A DNA stretch of 64,000 nucleotides from positions 62,001 to 126,000 of the forward strand of contig NZ_BMMK01000017.1 in the NCBI RefSeq assembly GCF_014645795.1, read 5' to 3'. The position numbers were made by a program, and so were the translations under genes. Within the stretch, counting starts at the first letter, position 1. Each line of letters opens with the position of its first letter. The stretch is from Longimycelium tulufanense. Lineage in GTDB: Bacteria; Actinomycetota; Actinomycetes; Mycobacteriales; Pseudonocardiaceae. Shown here piece after piece: positions 43,283 through 51,966 of the stretch. The notes beneath the pieces are model-generated. The model searched no databases and had not been told where the DNA came from. It was given only the letters and a program-made list of their open reading frames with translations.

Positions 43283-45862
43283 TTACTGGGAGCCCGGTGC
43301 CGTTCCCGGTCTGGCGTCGACCAGTTGGCGGAGGCGGGCGAGGAGCTCGCTGCGGTTGGCACAGCCGAGGCGTTGCCGCATCCGGGCCATGTGGTGCTCG
43401 ACGGTCTTGGCGGAGATGAAGAGCCGGTCGGCAACCTGCCGGTAGGTCATGCCGGCCAGCACGAGGGCGGCCACTTCCTGCTCCCGCTCGCTGAGCTGGA
43501 CGGATTCCCGCGCGTCCGTGGTACCGGCCGCCGCGCCCGGGGTGGCGCCGCGGGGCGTGCCCTGCAACATCCGCGCCCGGTCGAGCAGGCCGACCATGGC
43601 CCGCCGGTCGGAGGTGCGGATCGCGGCCTGCCCGGCGAGCCGGGCCGCGTCCCACACCAGCCCGGCGTCGTGCAGCGCGAGCGCGACCGCATCCACCCGG
43701 GCCGGGTCGACCCTGCCCCGGGTGATCTCCAGCCAGCACTCGCCCGCCGCGGCGAGAACGGCGTTGTGGCGGTTGTGGTCGCGGTGCTCGGCCAGTGCCA
43801 CGGCGTGTTGTTCGGCCGCCTCCGGGCGATCGGCGATGATCGCCGCGTGCAGGCCACCCCAGTGCAGCGGTGCCGCCCACAGTGACGGGTCCCCCAGCCG
43901 CGCCAGCACCGAACGCGCCTCGGCCAGGTGTGGCGCGATCCGCTCGGAGTCCCGCTGCCGGGCCGCGGCGGTGGCCAGCTCCGCCAGCGGCAAAAAGGTG
44001 TAGAGGTCGACCGGGTGCCGCAGGACCGCTTCGCGGGCGTGTCCCCAGTGCCGGTGCAGCCCGGCGAGATCGCTGTGCCGCCGGGCCAGTCCCACCTCGA
44101 GTGCGACGGCGAAGAGCCGGTCGCGTGGTTCGAGTGCGGTGCCGCCCGGGGTGGCCCGGGTGAGGTGTTCCCGCGCGGCCGCCGTCCGCCCCCGGGCCAT
44201 CGCGATCCAGCCCAGCAGCAGCCGGTGCCGTACCGCCATCGGCGTGCCGCCCATGCCGGTGGCCAGGGCGCGGTCGAGCACCGATCGTGCGGCGTCGAAC
44301 TCCCCGCAGTGCAGGGCCACGAGGGCCGCCAGTGCGGCCGGGCTGTCCGGCAGCGGAGTTGCATGGCGCGCCGGCTCCAGCAGCGAGGCGGCCCTGACCA
44401 GGGTCGACAACGCCCTGCTCCAGCAGCCGTCGACCGACTCGCGCAGCCCGTGCGCCATCAACGCGGCCGCACCGACCAGCAGGGTGGGCGGGCCGTCGAC
44501 GGGGATCTCCGCCAGCAACTGGCGTGCCTCCTCGAGGCGGCCGGTCCCGAGCAGGCCGATGGCGGCGAAGGCGGGCGACGGGCCGACGCCGGCCCACCGG
44601 TAGAGCTCGGCGCTGCGGTCGAGCTGGCCGCGGTGGGCGAATGCCGCCGCCGCAACGGCCGCGGCGTCCCGCCGCCCCGGTGCGTCCTCCGTCGCGATGA
44701 CCTGGTCGGCCCACCGCAACGCGGCCTCAAAGTCCCCCACCAGCGCCGCGGCCCTGGCCCGGCCGGCAGCGACCACGTCCGCCGGGCGGCCGGCGGCCAC
44801 CGCCGCGGCGAACAGCTCGCCCGCCAGCGCGGGCTGCTCGACGAGCGCCTCGCCCGCCGCGGCCTCGAAGACCGCGGCCGCACTCGCACCCCCGGCCCCC
44901 GTGCCGAGCAGGGAACGGGCCAACGGGAGCACCGGGCCGCCGCGGCCCAGCCGCAGCTCGGCGAGCCGCTGCCGGACCGCGTACCGGCGTTCGGCCGGGA
45001 CCACCGCGGCGATCGCGCGGCGGCTCAGCGGGGGCAGCGCCCCGTCGGGGTCGACCAGGCTGGTGGCCCGGGCCGCGGCCATCACCTCGGCGACGCCCTC
45101 GGCGTCGGAGTCCAGCAGGGCGGCCAGCAGGTCGAGGTGGCGGCCGAACCCCGCCTCGATGGCCAGCAGCAGGCGCTGGACGTCGGGATCCAGCCAGTCC
45201 AGCTCGGGTTGGAAGCCGGTGAGGGCGGCCAGCGGCACTTCGGTGGGCCGGTCCGGGTTGGCCGGCACGACCTCGAAGGCGGCGGCCAGCCGGGCGACGA
45301 ACCGGGGCACTCCCCCGGTCTGGGCGTGCACGAACTCCACCAGCGCCGGGCTGGGAACGCGCCCGAGTACGCCGGCCAGCAGGTCGGCGACCTGCGCGGG
45401 GTCGAACGGGCGCAGTGCGAGGGAACGGCCGGCGCCGACGAGCACCTCGGTCAGCTCCACCAGGGTCGCCGGGCGCGGCCACGGCCGGGCGGCGACGACG
45501 AGCCGGGCGCCCGGCGCCGCGGCCAGCCGGACCAGGTCGCGCAGGTGGGCCGCGCCGAGCAGGTGCGCGTCATCGACGAGCAGGACCGCGTCGGCGGCCG
45601 GCGCGCCGGTGGCGAGCGCTGCCTGGTCCAGCACCTCGGCCCCGACGCGTCGGTAGGTGTCGGCGATCTCCCGCAGGATCGTGGTCTTGCCGAGGCCGGC
45701 GGGGGCGAGCAGCGCCCCGCGCAGCGGCGCGGCGGGGTCGTCCCCGATGGCCGCGAGCAGGTCGTTGACGGGGCCGGTCAGGATCGGGGCAGGTCGGGTC
45801 GGTGCTGGGGACAACGGCCTTCCTCGGGTGCGGGTTGTCGCGCGGCAGCGGGGTGCGGTCAT
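43283..45862 (-). CDS. MalT-type ATPase-LuxR transcriptional regulator
   Basis: A protein of 859 residues. It has an N-terminal NTPase (Walker A A-P-A-G-L-G-K-T-T, Walker B A-V-L-L-V-D-D-A-H), a long helical TPR-like middle and a C-terminal LuxR HTH (L-S-E-R-E-Q-E-V-A-A-L-V-L-A-G, K-T-V-E-H-H-M-A-R-M). STAND-class regulators of this type respond to a small ligand or stress. ATG 45862 overlaps the stop of the Hsp70-like gene by 4 bases. Divergent from iniB-like 47697, so it is a candidate activator of that locus. Confidence 0.88.
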   Translation of the reverse strand: MTAPRCRATTRTRGRPLSPAPTRPAPILTGPVNDLLAAIGDDPAAPLRGALLAPAGLGKTTILREIADTYRRVGAEVLDQAALATGAPAADAVLLVDDAHLLGAAHLRDLVRLAAAPGARLVVAARPWPRPATLVELTEVLVGAGRSLALRPFDPAQVADLLAGVLGRVPSPALVEFVHAQTGGVPRFVARLAAAFEVVPANPDRPTEVPLAALTGFQPELDWLDPDVQRLLLAIEAGFGRHLDLLAALLDSDAEGVAEVMAAARATSLVDPDGALPPLSRRAIAAVVPAERRYAVRQRLAELRLGRGGPVLPLARSLLGTGAGGASAAAVFEAAAGEALVEQPALAGELFAAAVAAGRPADVVAAGRARAAALVGDFEAALRWADQVIATEDAPGRRDAAAVAAAAFAHRGQLDRSAELYRWAGVGPSPAFAAIGLLGTGRLEEARQLLAEIPVDGPPTLLVGAAALMAHGLRESVDGCWSRALSTLVRAASLLEPARHATPLPDSPAALAALVALHCGEFDAARSVLDRALATGMGGTPMAVRHRLLLGWIAMARGRTAAAREHLTRATPGGTALEPRDRLFAVALEVGLARRHSDLAGLHRHWGHAREAVLRHPVDLYTFLPLAELATAAARQRDSERIAPHLAEARSVLARLGDPSLWAAPLHWGGLHAAIIADRPEAAEQHAVALAEHRDHNRHNAVLAAAGECWLEITRGRVDPARVDAVALALHDAGLVWDAARLAGQAAIRTSDRRAMVGLLDRARMLQGTPRGATPGAAAGTTDARESVQLSEREQEVAALVLAGMTYRQVADRLFISAKTVEHHMARMRQRLGCANRSELLARLRQLVDARPGTAPGSQ

Positions 45863-47355
45863 CGCGGGGTGGCCGACGGGGAAGGGGCGCGGGAGCCGCC
45901 GGCGGCACCGGTCGGGTTGGGCTTGCTGGTGCTGGACGCGGGTTGGCGTGGCGGGTCGTGGTGGTTGGCGGGCTCCTCGGCGAACGCCCACAGCGCACCC
46001 GCGGCGATCACGCCTGCGGCGGCCGCGGCCAGCCCCACCGGTTTCGCGCCGGGTGTCAGCGGGTTGGACCGCCGTTTCGGGGGAAGCTTGAGCGGGGTCA
46101 CCTCGACCGGCGGCCGGGGTGGCGGGGGCGCGAGCGGGGTGTCATCCGCCCCGACTGGGCGGAGGGCTGGGAGTTGCTGGCCGGAGCGGGCCGCCAGGCG
46201 CGAGAGCTGCTCGCCGAGCCGAGCCATCAGCACGGTCGGTTCCTCGTCGGAACCGACGACGGTGACCGGGAGGCGTGGTGCGCCCACGAGCCGGTGCCGG
46301 GCGACCAGCGCCGCACCCGCGGCGACGGCGGTCTGCGGTGCGGGGTCGGCGAGGGGTGGGGTCCCGAGCCGGGCGGCGAGCATCTCGGCCACCAGGGGAA
46401 GCCGGGTCGTACCGCCGACGAGCAGCACGCCGGTGCGCCCGCGGTGCCGCGCGAAGCGCAGGAGCCGGGCCAGGGCCTCGGCCGTGGTGCCGACTGCAGG
46501 CTCGGCCAGCTCGTGGAGCTCCTGGCGGGTCACCGGTACCGGGGTGTAGGCACCGTCCCAATACACCGGGATGGTGGTCTCGGTGGCGGTGGACAACGCC
46601 TCCTTGGCCGAGACGCACTCCTGCCGGAGGTCCGCCATCGCGCACCGGGCGTCGGGGTCGCCTGGATCCGGTTCGTCCCGCCGGAAACCGAGCGCGGTGC
46701 GGACCTTTGCCACCAGCAGGTCGTCGAGGTGTGTACCCGCGCGGGGGTCGGGGTCCTGCCAGCAGGTGAGCATCTCGAACGGGCCTGCGGCGGTCCGGCG
46801 GACCAACGCACACTTCGGGTGGCCACCGCCCAGATCGAGCACGGCCAGTTCGGTGCCGGGGTCGACGCGCTGGCGCGCCGCATGGTTCTCGGCGGCGGCC
46901 AACGGTTCGGGCAACAGCGTGAGATCGGTCAGGCCGGCGCGGCGCAGCTGCTGGTGCAGCAGGCCGGTGCGGTAGGGACCCCACGTGGCGGGGTGCGTCA
47001 CCGCAACGTGTCTGGGTGCCGTCCCTTCCCGTGCCTGTACGTGGTGGAGCACCGCGGTGACCTGCGCGGTCACCAACGCCTGCGCTGGATACGCCGCGTC
47101 ACCAAGGATCAGCGGCACATCGTCGCCGATCCGAGTGATCGGACCGTGGGCCGCGTGACCGGGCTCGGTGCGTGCGCACTCCAGGGCGGCGGCCCCGACC
47201 ACGGCCGCGCCGGTGCCGTCGAGGTGGACCACGGCGGGGATGGTCGGACCGCTGGCCCCCAGCCCGACCACCTCGGGCCGGGCCGGTCCGGCGAGCCGGC
47301 AGGTCGCCGCGGCGACGGTGCTGGTGCCGACGTCGAGACCCAGGACGTAGGGCAT
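45859..47355 (-). CDS. Hsp70-like ATPase with C-terminal membrane anchor
   Basis: A protein of 498 residues. Hsp70/actin-fold motifs: phosphate-1 G-L-D-V-G-T-S-T, phosphate-2 V-L-D-L-G-G-G-H-P-K (normally L-G-G-G-T-F-D), adenosine V-G-G-T-T-R-L-P-L-V. The substrate-binding domain is absent. A Pro-rich linker, one membrane helix (V-G-L-A-A-A-A-A-G-V-I-A-A-G-A-L-W-A-F-A) and a short Ser/Pro tail follow. ATG 47355 is preferred because GGAGGAAG lies upstream; ATG 47382 is in frame. It is linked by overlap to the LuxR gene. Confidence 0.8.
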   Translation of the reverse strand: MPYVLGLDVGTSTVAAATCRLAGPARPEVVGLGASGPTIPAVVHLDGTGAAVVGAAALECARTEPGHAAHGPITRIGDDVPLILGDAAYPAQALVTAQVTAVLHHVQAREGTAPRHVAVTHPATWGPYRTGLLHQQLRRAGLTDLTLLPEPLAAAENHAARQRVDPGTELAVLDLGGGHPKCALVRRTAAGPFEMLTCWQDPDPRAGTHLDDLLVAKVRTALGFRRDEPDPGDPDARCAMADLRQECVSAKEALSTATETTIPVYWDGAYTPVPVTRQELHELAEPAVGTTAEALARLLRFARHRGRTGVLLVGGTTRLPLVAEMLAARLGTPPLADPAPQTAVAAGAALVARHRLVGAPRLPVTVVGSDEEPTVLMARLGEQLSRLAARSGQQLPALRPVGADDTPLAPPPPRPPVEVTPLKLPPKRRSNPLTPGAKPVGLAAAAAGVIAAGALWAFAEEPANHHDPPRQPASSTSKPNPTGAAGGSRAPSPSATPR

Positions 47356-47696
47356 CCCGCTCGCTTCCTCCGCGACAGCCACCGGCGGGCCCGTGCGGCC
47401 ACGGCCCGCACCCCCGGTTCGGGGTCGCCTGTTCGTACCAAAGGGGCCGTGCCCCGAGCCGACTCCCGAACGCCTCGGTGGACCGACCCCCTAATCCCCC
47501 TAACGAGTGCCGGTTACGCCCCGAGACGGAGGGTGATCAACAACTGGGAGTAATCCCCGATGCCCGACCGGCCGGGCCCGCCCTAGCGTCTGGCCCCGCG
47601 CCGGTCGCCGCGGCAGCACATCGCGGTCGGTCCCGTGGCGACCCGGCGCCTCATCGGTTCGACAAGACCACGCCTTTCGAGGGAGACGCGTTCCCC
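47356..47696. promoter_or_regulatory. divergent promoter region of the ini-like locus
   Basis: 341 bases between the Hsp70-like and IniB-like genes. Two direct repeats TAATCCCC (47492-47499, 47551-47558), the second within GGGAGTAATCCC, lie upstream of a possible -10 TAGCGT near 47584 for the iniB-like gene. These are candidate activator sites for the LuxR regulators. Confidence 0.5.
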
Positions 47697-48584
47697 ATGA
47701 CGCACGAGACGACGCTGCACGACTTCGTTCTCCACCTGCTGAGCGACCCGCAGGCCCGGGCTGCCTTCGAGACCGACCCCCAGGGCGTCCTCGAGCAGGC
47801 GGGCCTGGGTGACATCACCGCGCTGGACGTGCAGGAGGTCATCCCGCTGGTGGTGGACACCGCCCCGGTGGCCGGGCTGACCGGGCTGGACACCGACCTG
47901 GTCGGGCTGTCCTCGCTCGGGGTGGACGCCCGCCCCGCGGACGCGATCGGCCAGCTGCAGGCGGTGACCCAGAAGCTGGCGCTGGGCCAGCCGGTCAGCG
48001 GCGGCGTGACGGCCGCGGCGGCCGGTGCGGTCACCCTCGACCAGGGCGGCGTGTCGGCCGGCTTCGGCGCGGTCGGCCTGCACGACCAGGGCGCGGTCTC
48101 GATCGGCGCCAGCGGCAACGCCGAGCGTGACACCGAGGAGCTCGACGGGGACGCGTTGGGCGGTGAGGTGCTGGATGCCGCGTGCCAGCAGGTGGAGGCC
48201 GCAACCGGCACCGTGGACGCGGTGGCCGGGGCCGCCACCGGCAGCGCCGCCGGCGTCGTGGGCGCCGCGGGCACGTCGGTCGGCGCGCTGACCGGTGGCG
48301 TCGACGCCTCGGTGGATGCCCTCACCGGCGCCGTCGGCGGCACGGTGTCCAACGTGGGTGGTGTCGTCGACGGCCAGCTGGACGCCGCGGGCGTGCACGA
48401 CGTGGTTGGGTCGGTCCCGGCCACCGACGCGGTGGAGGACGTCGCCGGCACCACCGTGCACGGCGCGCTCGACACCGTGAACGGCGGTGCCGTGGGCAAC
48501 ACCGTGGCCGGGCTGGGCGACGCGACGGACGTGGCCGGCCTCGGTGGCTCCGCCCAGGGCGGCCTGGACCTCGGCCTGCTCTGA
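47697..48584 (+). CDS. IniB-like protein
   Basis: A protein of 295 residues. The N-terminal 55 residues match the IniB N-terminal domain (L-H-D-F-V-L-H-L-L-S-D-P-Q-A-R-A-A-F, V-L-E-Q-A-G-L-G-D-I-T-A-L-D-V-Q-E-V-I-P). The remainder is Gly/Ala/Val-rich with loose repeats, as in IniB. In Mycobacterium the iniBAC operon is induced by cell-wall antibiotics; here that is inference. ATG 47697 follows GAGGGAGACGCG. A strong terminator follows at 48618. Confidence 0.85.
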   Translation: MTHETTLHDFVLHLLSDPQARAAFETDPQGVLEQAGLGDITALDVQEVIPLVVDTAPVAGLTGLDTDLVGLSSLGVDARPADAIGQLQAVTQKLALGQPVSGGVTAAAAGAVTLDQGGVSAGFGAVGLHDQGAVSIGASGNAERDTEELDGDALGGEVLDAACQQVEAATGTVDAVAGAATGSAAGVVGAAGTSVGALTGGVDASVDALTGAVGGTVSNVGGVVDGQLDAAGVHDVVGSVPATDAVEDVAGTTVHGALDTVNGGAVGNTVAGLGDATDVAGLGGSAQGGLDLGLL

Positions 48585-48617
48585 CCTCCTTCCGGCCTGA
48601 CCAGCCGACACCGCGCC

Positions 48618-48655
48618 CAGGGGCCGGGCCCGTCACCCGACGGGCCCGGCCCCTG
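48618..48655 (+). terminator. intrinsic terminator hairpin
   Basis: Perfect 17-bp stem CAGGGGCCGGGCCCGTC / GACGGGCCCGGCCCCTG with a 4-base loop, 33 bases after the iniB-like stop. It separates iniB-like from the two GTPase genes. Confidence 0.85.
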
Positions 48656-48693
48656 CCTTCACCCGCACGGGTAAATCACGGCACACTCCCGGC

Positions 48694-50514
48694 GTGATCG
48701 CACCCCCCTGGCTCGGCCTGCTCGAGGAGACGATCGGGTCCTGCGTCACCCACCGCCGCCCCGACCTGGCGGATCGGCTGCGGCGGAAGCGGTCCCAGCT
48801 GCTGGACCCGACGCTGCGCGTCGTTGTGGCGGGGCCGGCGAAACAGGGCAAGAGCCAGCTGGTCAACGCCCTGGTGAACGCGCCGGCCTGCGTCGTGGGT
48901 GACGGTGCGGGCAGCGGCCCGCCCACCGTGGTGCGCTACGCCGAGACGCCCACCGCCGGCCACGTCACCCGACCCGGGACGGCCGCCCTCCTGGGCCCGG
49001 GCGCCACGGCCGGAGCGGCCCCGATCCCGATGGCGGAGCCGGGTCGCGGGGTGCCGCGCGGCTTCGGGTTCGTCGAGGTCGGCCTGCCCCGCACGCTGCT
49101 GGCGTCCGGCATCACCCTGGTGGACACGCCAGGGATCGCCCCGGCGGACGTCTCGTCGCCGGCCACGCTGTCCTGGCTGGACGCCGCCGACGTGGTGCTG
49201 TGGGTCTGTGGCGCCATGAGCGAACTGTCCGGCAACGAGCTCGACCTGCTCCACCGTTGCGTCCGGTCCTGTCCGGCCACGGTCGTCGTGCTCAGCAAGA
49301 TCGACGTTGTCCCCGGGTGGCGCAGGGAGGTCGAACGGTTGCGCTCCCAGCTCACCGGTGCCGCGGTCGCGGTGCCGGTCATCCCGGTGTCCGCCGCGCT
49401 GCGGCTCCGTGCCGCTCGCAATGGCGACAAGGGCCTCAACGCCGAGTCCGGTTTCCTCGAGCTGATCGGCCACCTGCGGCGGGAGGCGACCGGAAAGACC
49501 GAGGGGCTGGCGTGCCGAACCGCCGGTGCGGTGGCGCAGGACGCGCTCGACCAGCTCATCGATCCACTGCGGACACAGCTGACCACCCCGGTGGAAGATC
49601 GTGCGCGGGACGTGGCCGCCGTGATGGACGGGGCACAACGCCGGCTCGACGAGCTGCGGCGGGCCACCACGCGTTGGCAGAACCTGCTTTCCGACGAGAT
49701 GACCGACCTGATGGCCGACATCGAGTACGACCTGCGCGACCGGACCCGGCAGATCCTGCGCGAGGTGGAACGCATCTTCGACGAGGCCGATCCCAACGAC
49801 GTCTGGGAGCACTTCGCCGGATGGCTGACCGAGCGGCTCACCGAGGCGGCGGATCGCAACTTCGGCTGGTTGGCCGACCGGTGCCAGTGGGTCGCGGAGA
49901 AGGTCGCGCGGAACTTTCCCGGACCGTACGAGGAGATCCCCGCCGAACTGGTCGCGCTGGAGGCCGCGCCCGGGGTCGACGGATCCACGATGGATGCTCC
50001 TCGGGTCGAGCGGTTCACGGTCGGGCAGAAGATGTTCACCGCGCTGCGCGGCTCCTATGGCGGTGTCCTGATGTCCGGACTCATCACCGGGTTGGCCGGG
50101 ATGCCCCTGATCAACCCGATCTCGCTGGGCGCCGGGGCGGCGTTCGGCGGCAAGAGCATCCACGACGAGGCGAAGAACATGCTCAAGCGCAGGCAGGCCT
50201 CCGCGAAGTCGACAGCGCAGCGGCACATCGACGACTTCTTCCTCGCCTTCAGCAAGCACTGCAAGGACCTTGCACGTCAGGTGCAACGGCGGCTGCGGGA
50301 CCACTTCACCGCACGCACCGAGGAGTTGCAGCGCGATGTGGTGGAAATGTCCCGCCGGACCCGGCAGGCGGCCCAGGACCAGGCGATCGCACGAGAGCGG
50401 CGACACCGTGAGGTACGGGTGGAACTGGAACGCCTCGCCGGGTTGCGACAACGCGTCCAGGCTCTGACGGTGCAGCACGCACTCCCCAGAGCGGCACGGG
50501 AGATCGCGCGGTGA
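48694..50514 (+). CDS. dynamin-like GTPase (IniA-like)
   Basis: A protein of 606 residues. G1 P-loop G-P-A-K-Q-G-K-S-Q, G3 D-T-P-G, G4 L-S-K-I-D. The C-terminal half is helical, with a short hydrophobic segment (G-V-L-M-S-G-L-I-T-G-L-A-G-M-P) that could dip into the membrane, and ends in a long Arg/Glu-rich helix. IniA of mycobacteria is a bacterial dynamin that remodels membranes. GTG 48694; TAAATC about 20 bases upstream is a weak -10. Confidence 0.88.
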   Translation: MIAPPWLGLLEETIGSCVTHRRPDLADRLRRKRSQLLDPTLRVVVAGPAKQGKSQLVNALVNAPACVVGDGAGSGPPTVVRYAETPTAGHVTRPGTAALLGPGATAGAAPIPMAEPGRGVPRGFGFVEVGLPRTLLASGITLVDTPGIAPADVSSPATLSWLDAADVVLWVCGAMSELSGNELDLLHRCVRSCPATVVVLSKIDVVPGWRREVERLRSQLTGAAVAVPVIPVSAALRLRAARNGDKGLNAESGFLELIGHLRREATGKTEGLACRTAGAVAQDALDQLIDPLRTQLTTPVEDRARDVAAVMDGAQRRLDELRRATTRWQNLLSDEMTDLMADIEYDLRDRTRQILREVERIFDEADPNDVWEHFAGWLTERLTEAADRNFGWLADRCQWVAEKVARNFPGPYEEIPAELVALEAAPGVDGSTMDAPRVERFTVGQKMFTALRGSYGGVLMSGLITGLAGMPLINPISLGAGAAFGGKSIHDEAKNMLKRRQASAKSTAQRHIDDFFLAFSKHCKDLARQVQRRLRDHFTARTEELQRDVVEMSRRTRQAAQDQAIARERRHREVRVELERLAGLRQRVQALTVQHALPRAAREIAR

Positions 50515-51953
50515 CCCCATTCCTTGCGGCGGCGGATCTGCTGGCGACGACGCGTTCCCTGTTCTCCGGCGCTCTCGCCTGCTACCAGGGCAACCCCCGC
50601 GCCACCGCCTGGCTGCGACACCACCTGGACCGGCTGGAGCAACCGATCCAGGTCGCCATCGTGGGCGGCCCGCGGTCGGGAAAGTCCACTTTGGTCAATG
50701 CGCTGGTCGGTGAGGAGGTGGCACCGCTGGCCGCCGGTGCCCGGCCGGTCACCTGCTACCGGGGTGGGCCGGTCCCTCGGGTGCGGGTCCACGCACCACA
50801 CCGTCCCCCTTGGGAGATTCCGGCCGAGCGCCGGAACCGGGGGCTGCGGCTGGCGACCGGGAACCAGCTACCGCGGGACGTCGACCGGGTCGTCGTGGAC
50901 TGGCCCGCGCGCCTGCTCCGCGACCTCACGCTGATCGACACACCGCCACTCACCGGCGATGGACCGGCCCATCAGGCGGCCGTGCAGGCGGACGCCGTCG
51001 TACATCTCACCCGCCACCTGCCCGGTACCGAGCTCCCGCTGCTGACCTCGTTGCAGGACAACACCTTCGGTCCGCTGGGCCCGGTGAGCGCCCTCGTCGT
51101 GTTGTCCCGCGCGGACGAGATCGCCGGTGGCGGGATCGACGCGCTCTCCTCGGCCAAGCAACTCGCCCGCCGGTTCCGCGGTGACCCCCGTGCGCAGGTG
51201 GCCTGCCAGGCCATCCTGCCGTTTGCCGGGCTGGTTGCCACCGCCGGGCGGACGTTGCGGGACGAGGAGTTCGCCCTGCTGCAGCATCTCTCGACGGTTC
51301 CCCGCGAGGAGCGGGAAGACCTGTTGCTGTCGGCTGACCGCTTCCTTGCCGCAGAACAGCTTCCGGCGAGTGAGGACGAACGTCGGTGGCTGGTCGAGCG
51401 GTGGGGCCTGTTCGGTTTGCGGCTGACCACCGCCCTGATCCGCACCGGATGCGGCTCGGCCGTGCAGCTGGCCGCCCAGCTCGCGCAACGCAGCGGTCTG
51501 AGCGACGTGCGCGAGATGATCCGGCTGTGCTTCGTCGAGCGTGCCGAGGTACTCAAGGCCCGCACGGCATGGCTGGCGCTGGACGTACTGCTCCGTAGCG
51601 AGCCCCGCCCGGGCACCCGGGAGCTGGCGGCCGACCTGGAACGGGTCGCGGCCGGTGCGCACGACTTCGCTGAGCTCCGCCTGCTGGCCGCGCTGGAGTC
51701 GGGGCGGGTGCAGCTTCCCGGGGACCTGGCCGACCGGGCCCGACAGCTGGCCGGGAGCCACGGCACCACGCCGCACGCCCGGCTGGCGCAGGATCCCGAC
51801 GCCGGGGTGGAGGAGCTGCACCTGGCGGTCTCCGCGGAGCTCCGCGACTGGCGCGACCACATGGGGAACCCGGCTTTCACCGCCGACCAACGGGAAGCGG
51901 CGCGGATCGTCGCCCGCAGCTGTGCGGGAATGCTGATCCGGCTCACCGGGTGA
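50511..51953 (+). CDS. dynamin-like GTPase (IniC-like)
   Basis: A protein of 480 residues. G1 G-P-R-S-G-K-S-T, G3 D-T-P-P, then a long helical part. GTG 50511 overlaps the first GTPase stop (GTGA). It is shorter than its partner and lacks an obvious membrane paddle, so a heteromer with the IniA-like protein is likely. It converges on the LuxR gene at 51967 with only 13 bases between. Confidence 0.88.
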   Translation: MTPFLAAADLLATTRSLFSGALACYQGNPRATAWLRHHLDRLEQPIQVAIVGGPRSGKSTLVNALVGEEVAPLAAGARPVTCYRGGPVPRVRVHAPHRPPWEIPAERRNRGLRLATGNQLPRDVDRVVVDWPARLLRDLTLIDTPPLTGDGPAHQAAVQADAVVHLTRHLPGTELPLLTSLQDNTFGPLGPVSALVVLSRADEIAGGGIDALSSAKQLARRFRGDPRAQVACQAILPFAGLVATAGRTLRDEEFALLQHLSTVPREEREDLLLSADRFLAAEQLPASEDERRWLVERWGLFGLRLTTALIRTGCGSAVQLAAQLAQRSGLSDVREMIRLCFVERAEVLKARTAWLALDVLLRSEPRPGTRELAADLERVAAGAHDFAELRLLAALESGRVQLPGDLADRARQLAGSHGTTPHARLAQDPDAGVEELHLAVSAELRDWRDHMGNPAFTADQREAARIVARSCAGMLIRLTG

Positions 51954-51966
51954 CGCGGCGCCCGGC

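Noticed and set aside
43928-46549. 873-codon plus-strand ORF over the LuxR and Hsp70-like genes
   Set aside because: Shadow frame: no family features, Arg/Gly/Gln-rich, and both opposite-strand genes have clear domains.
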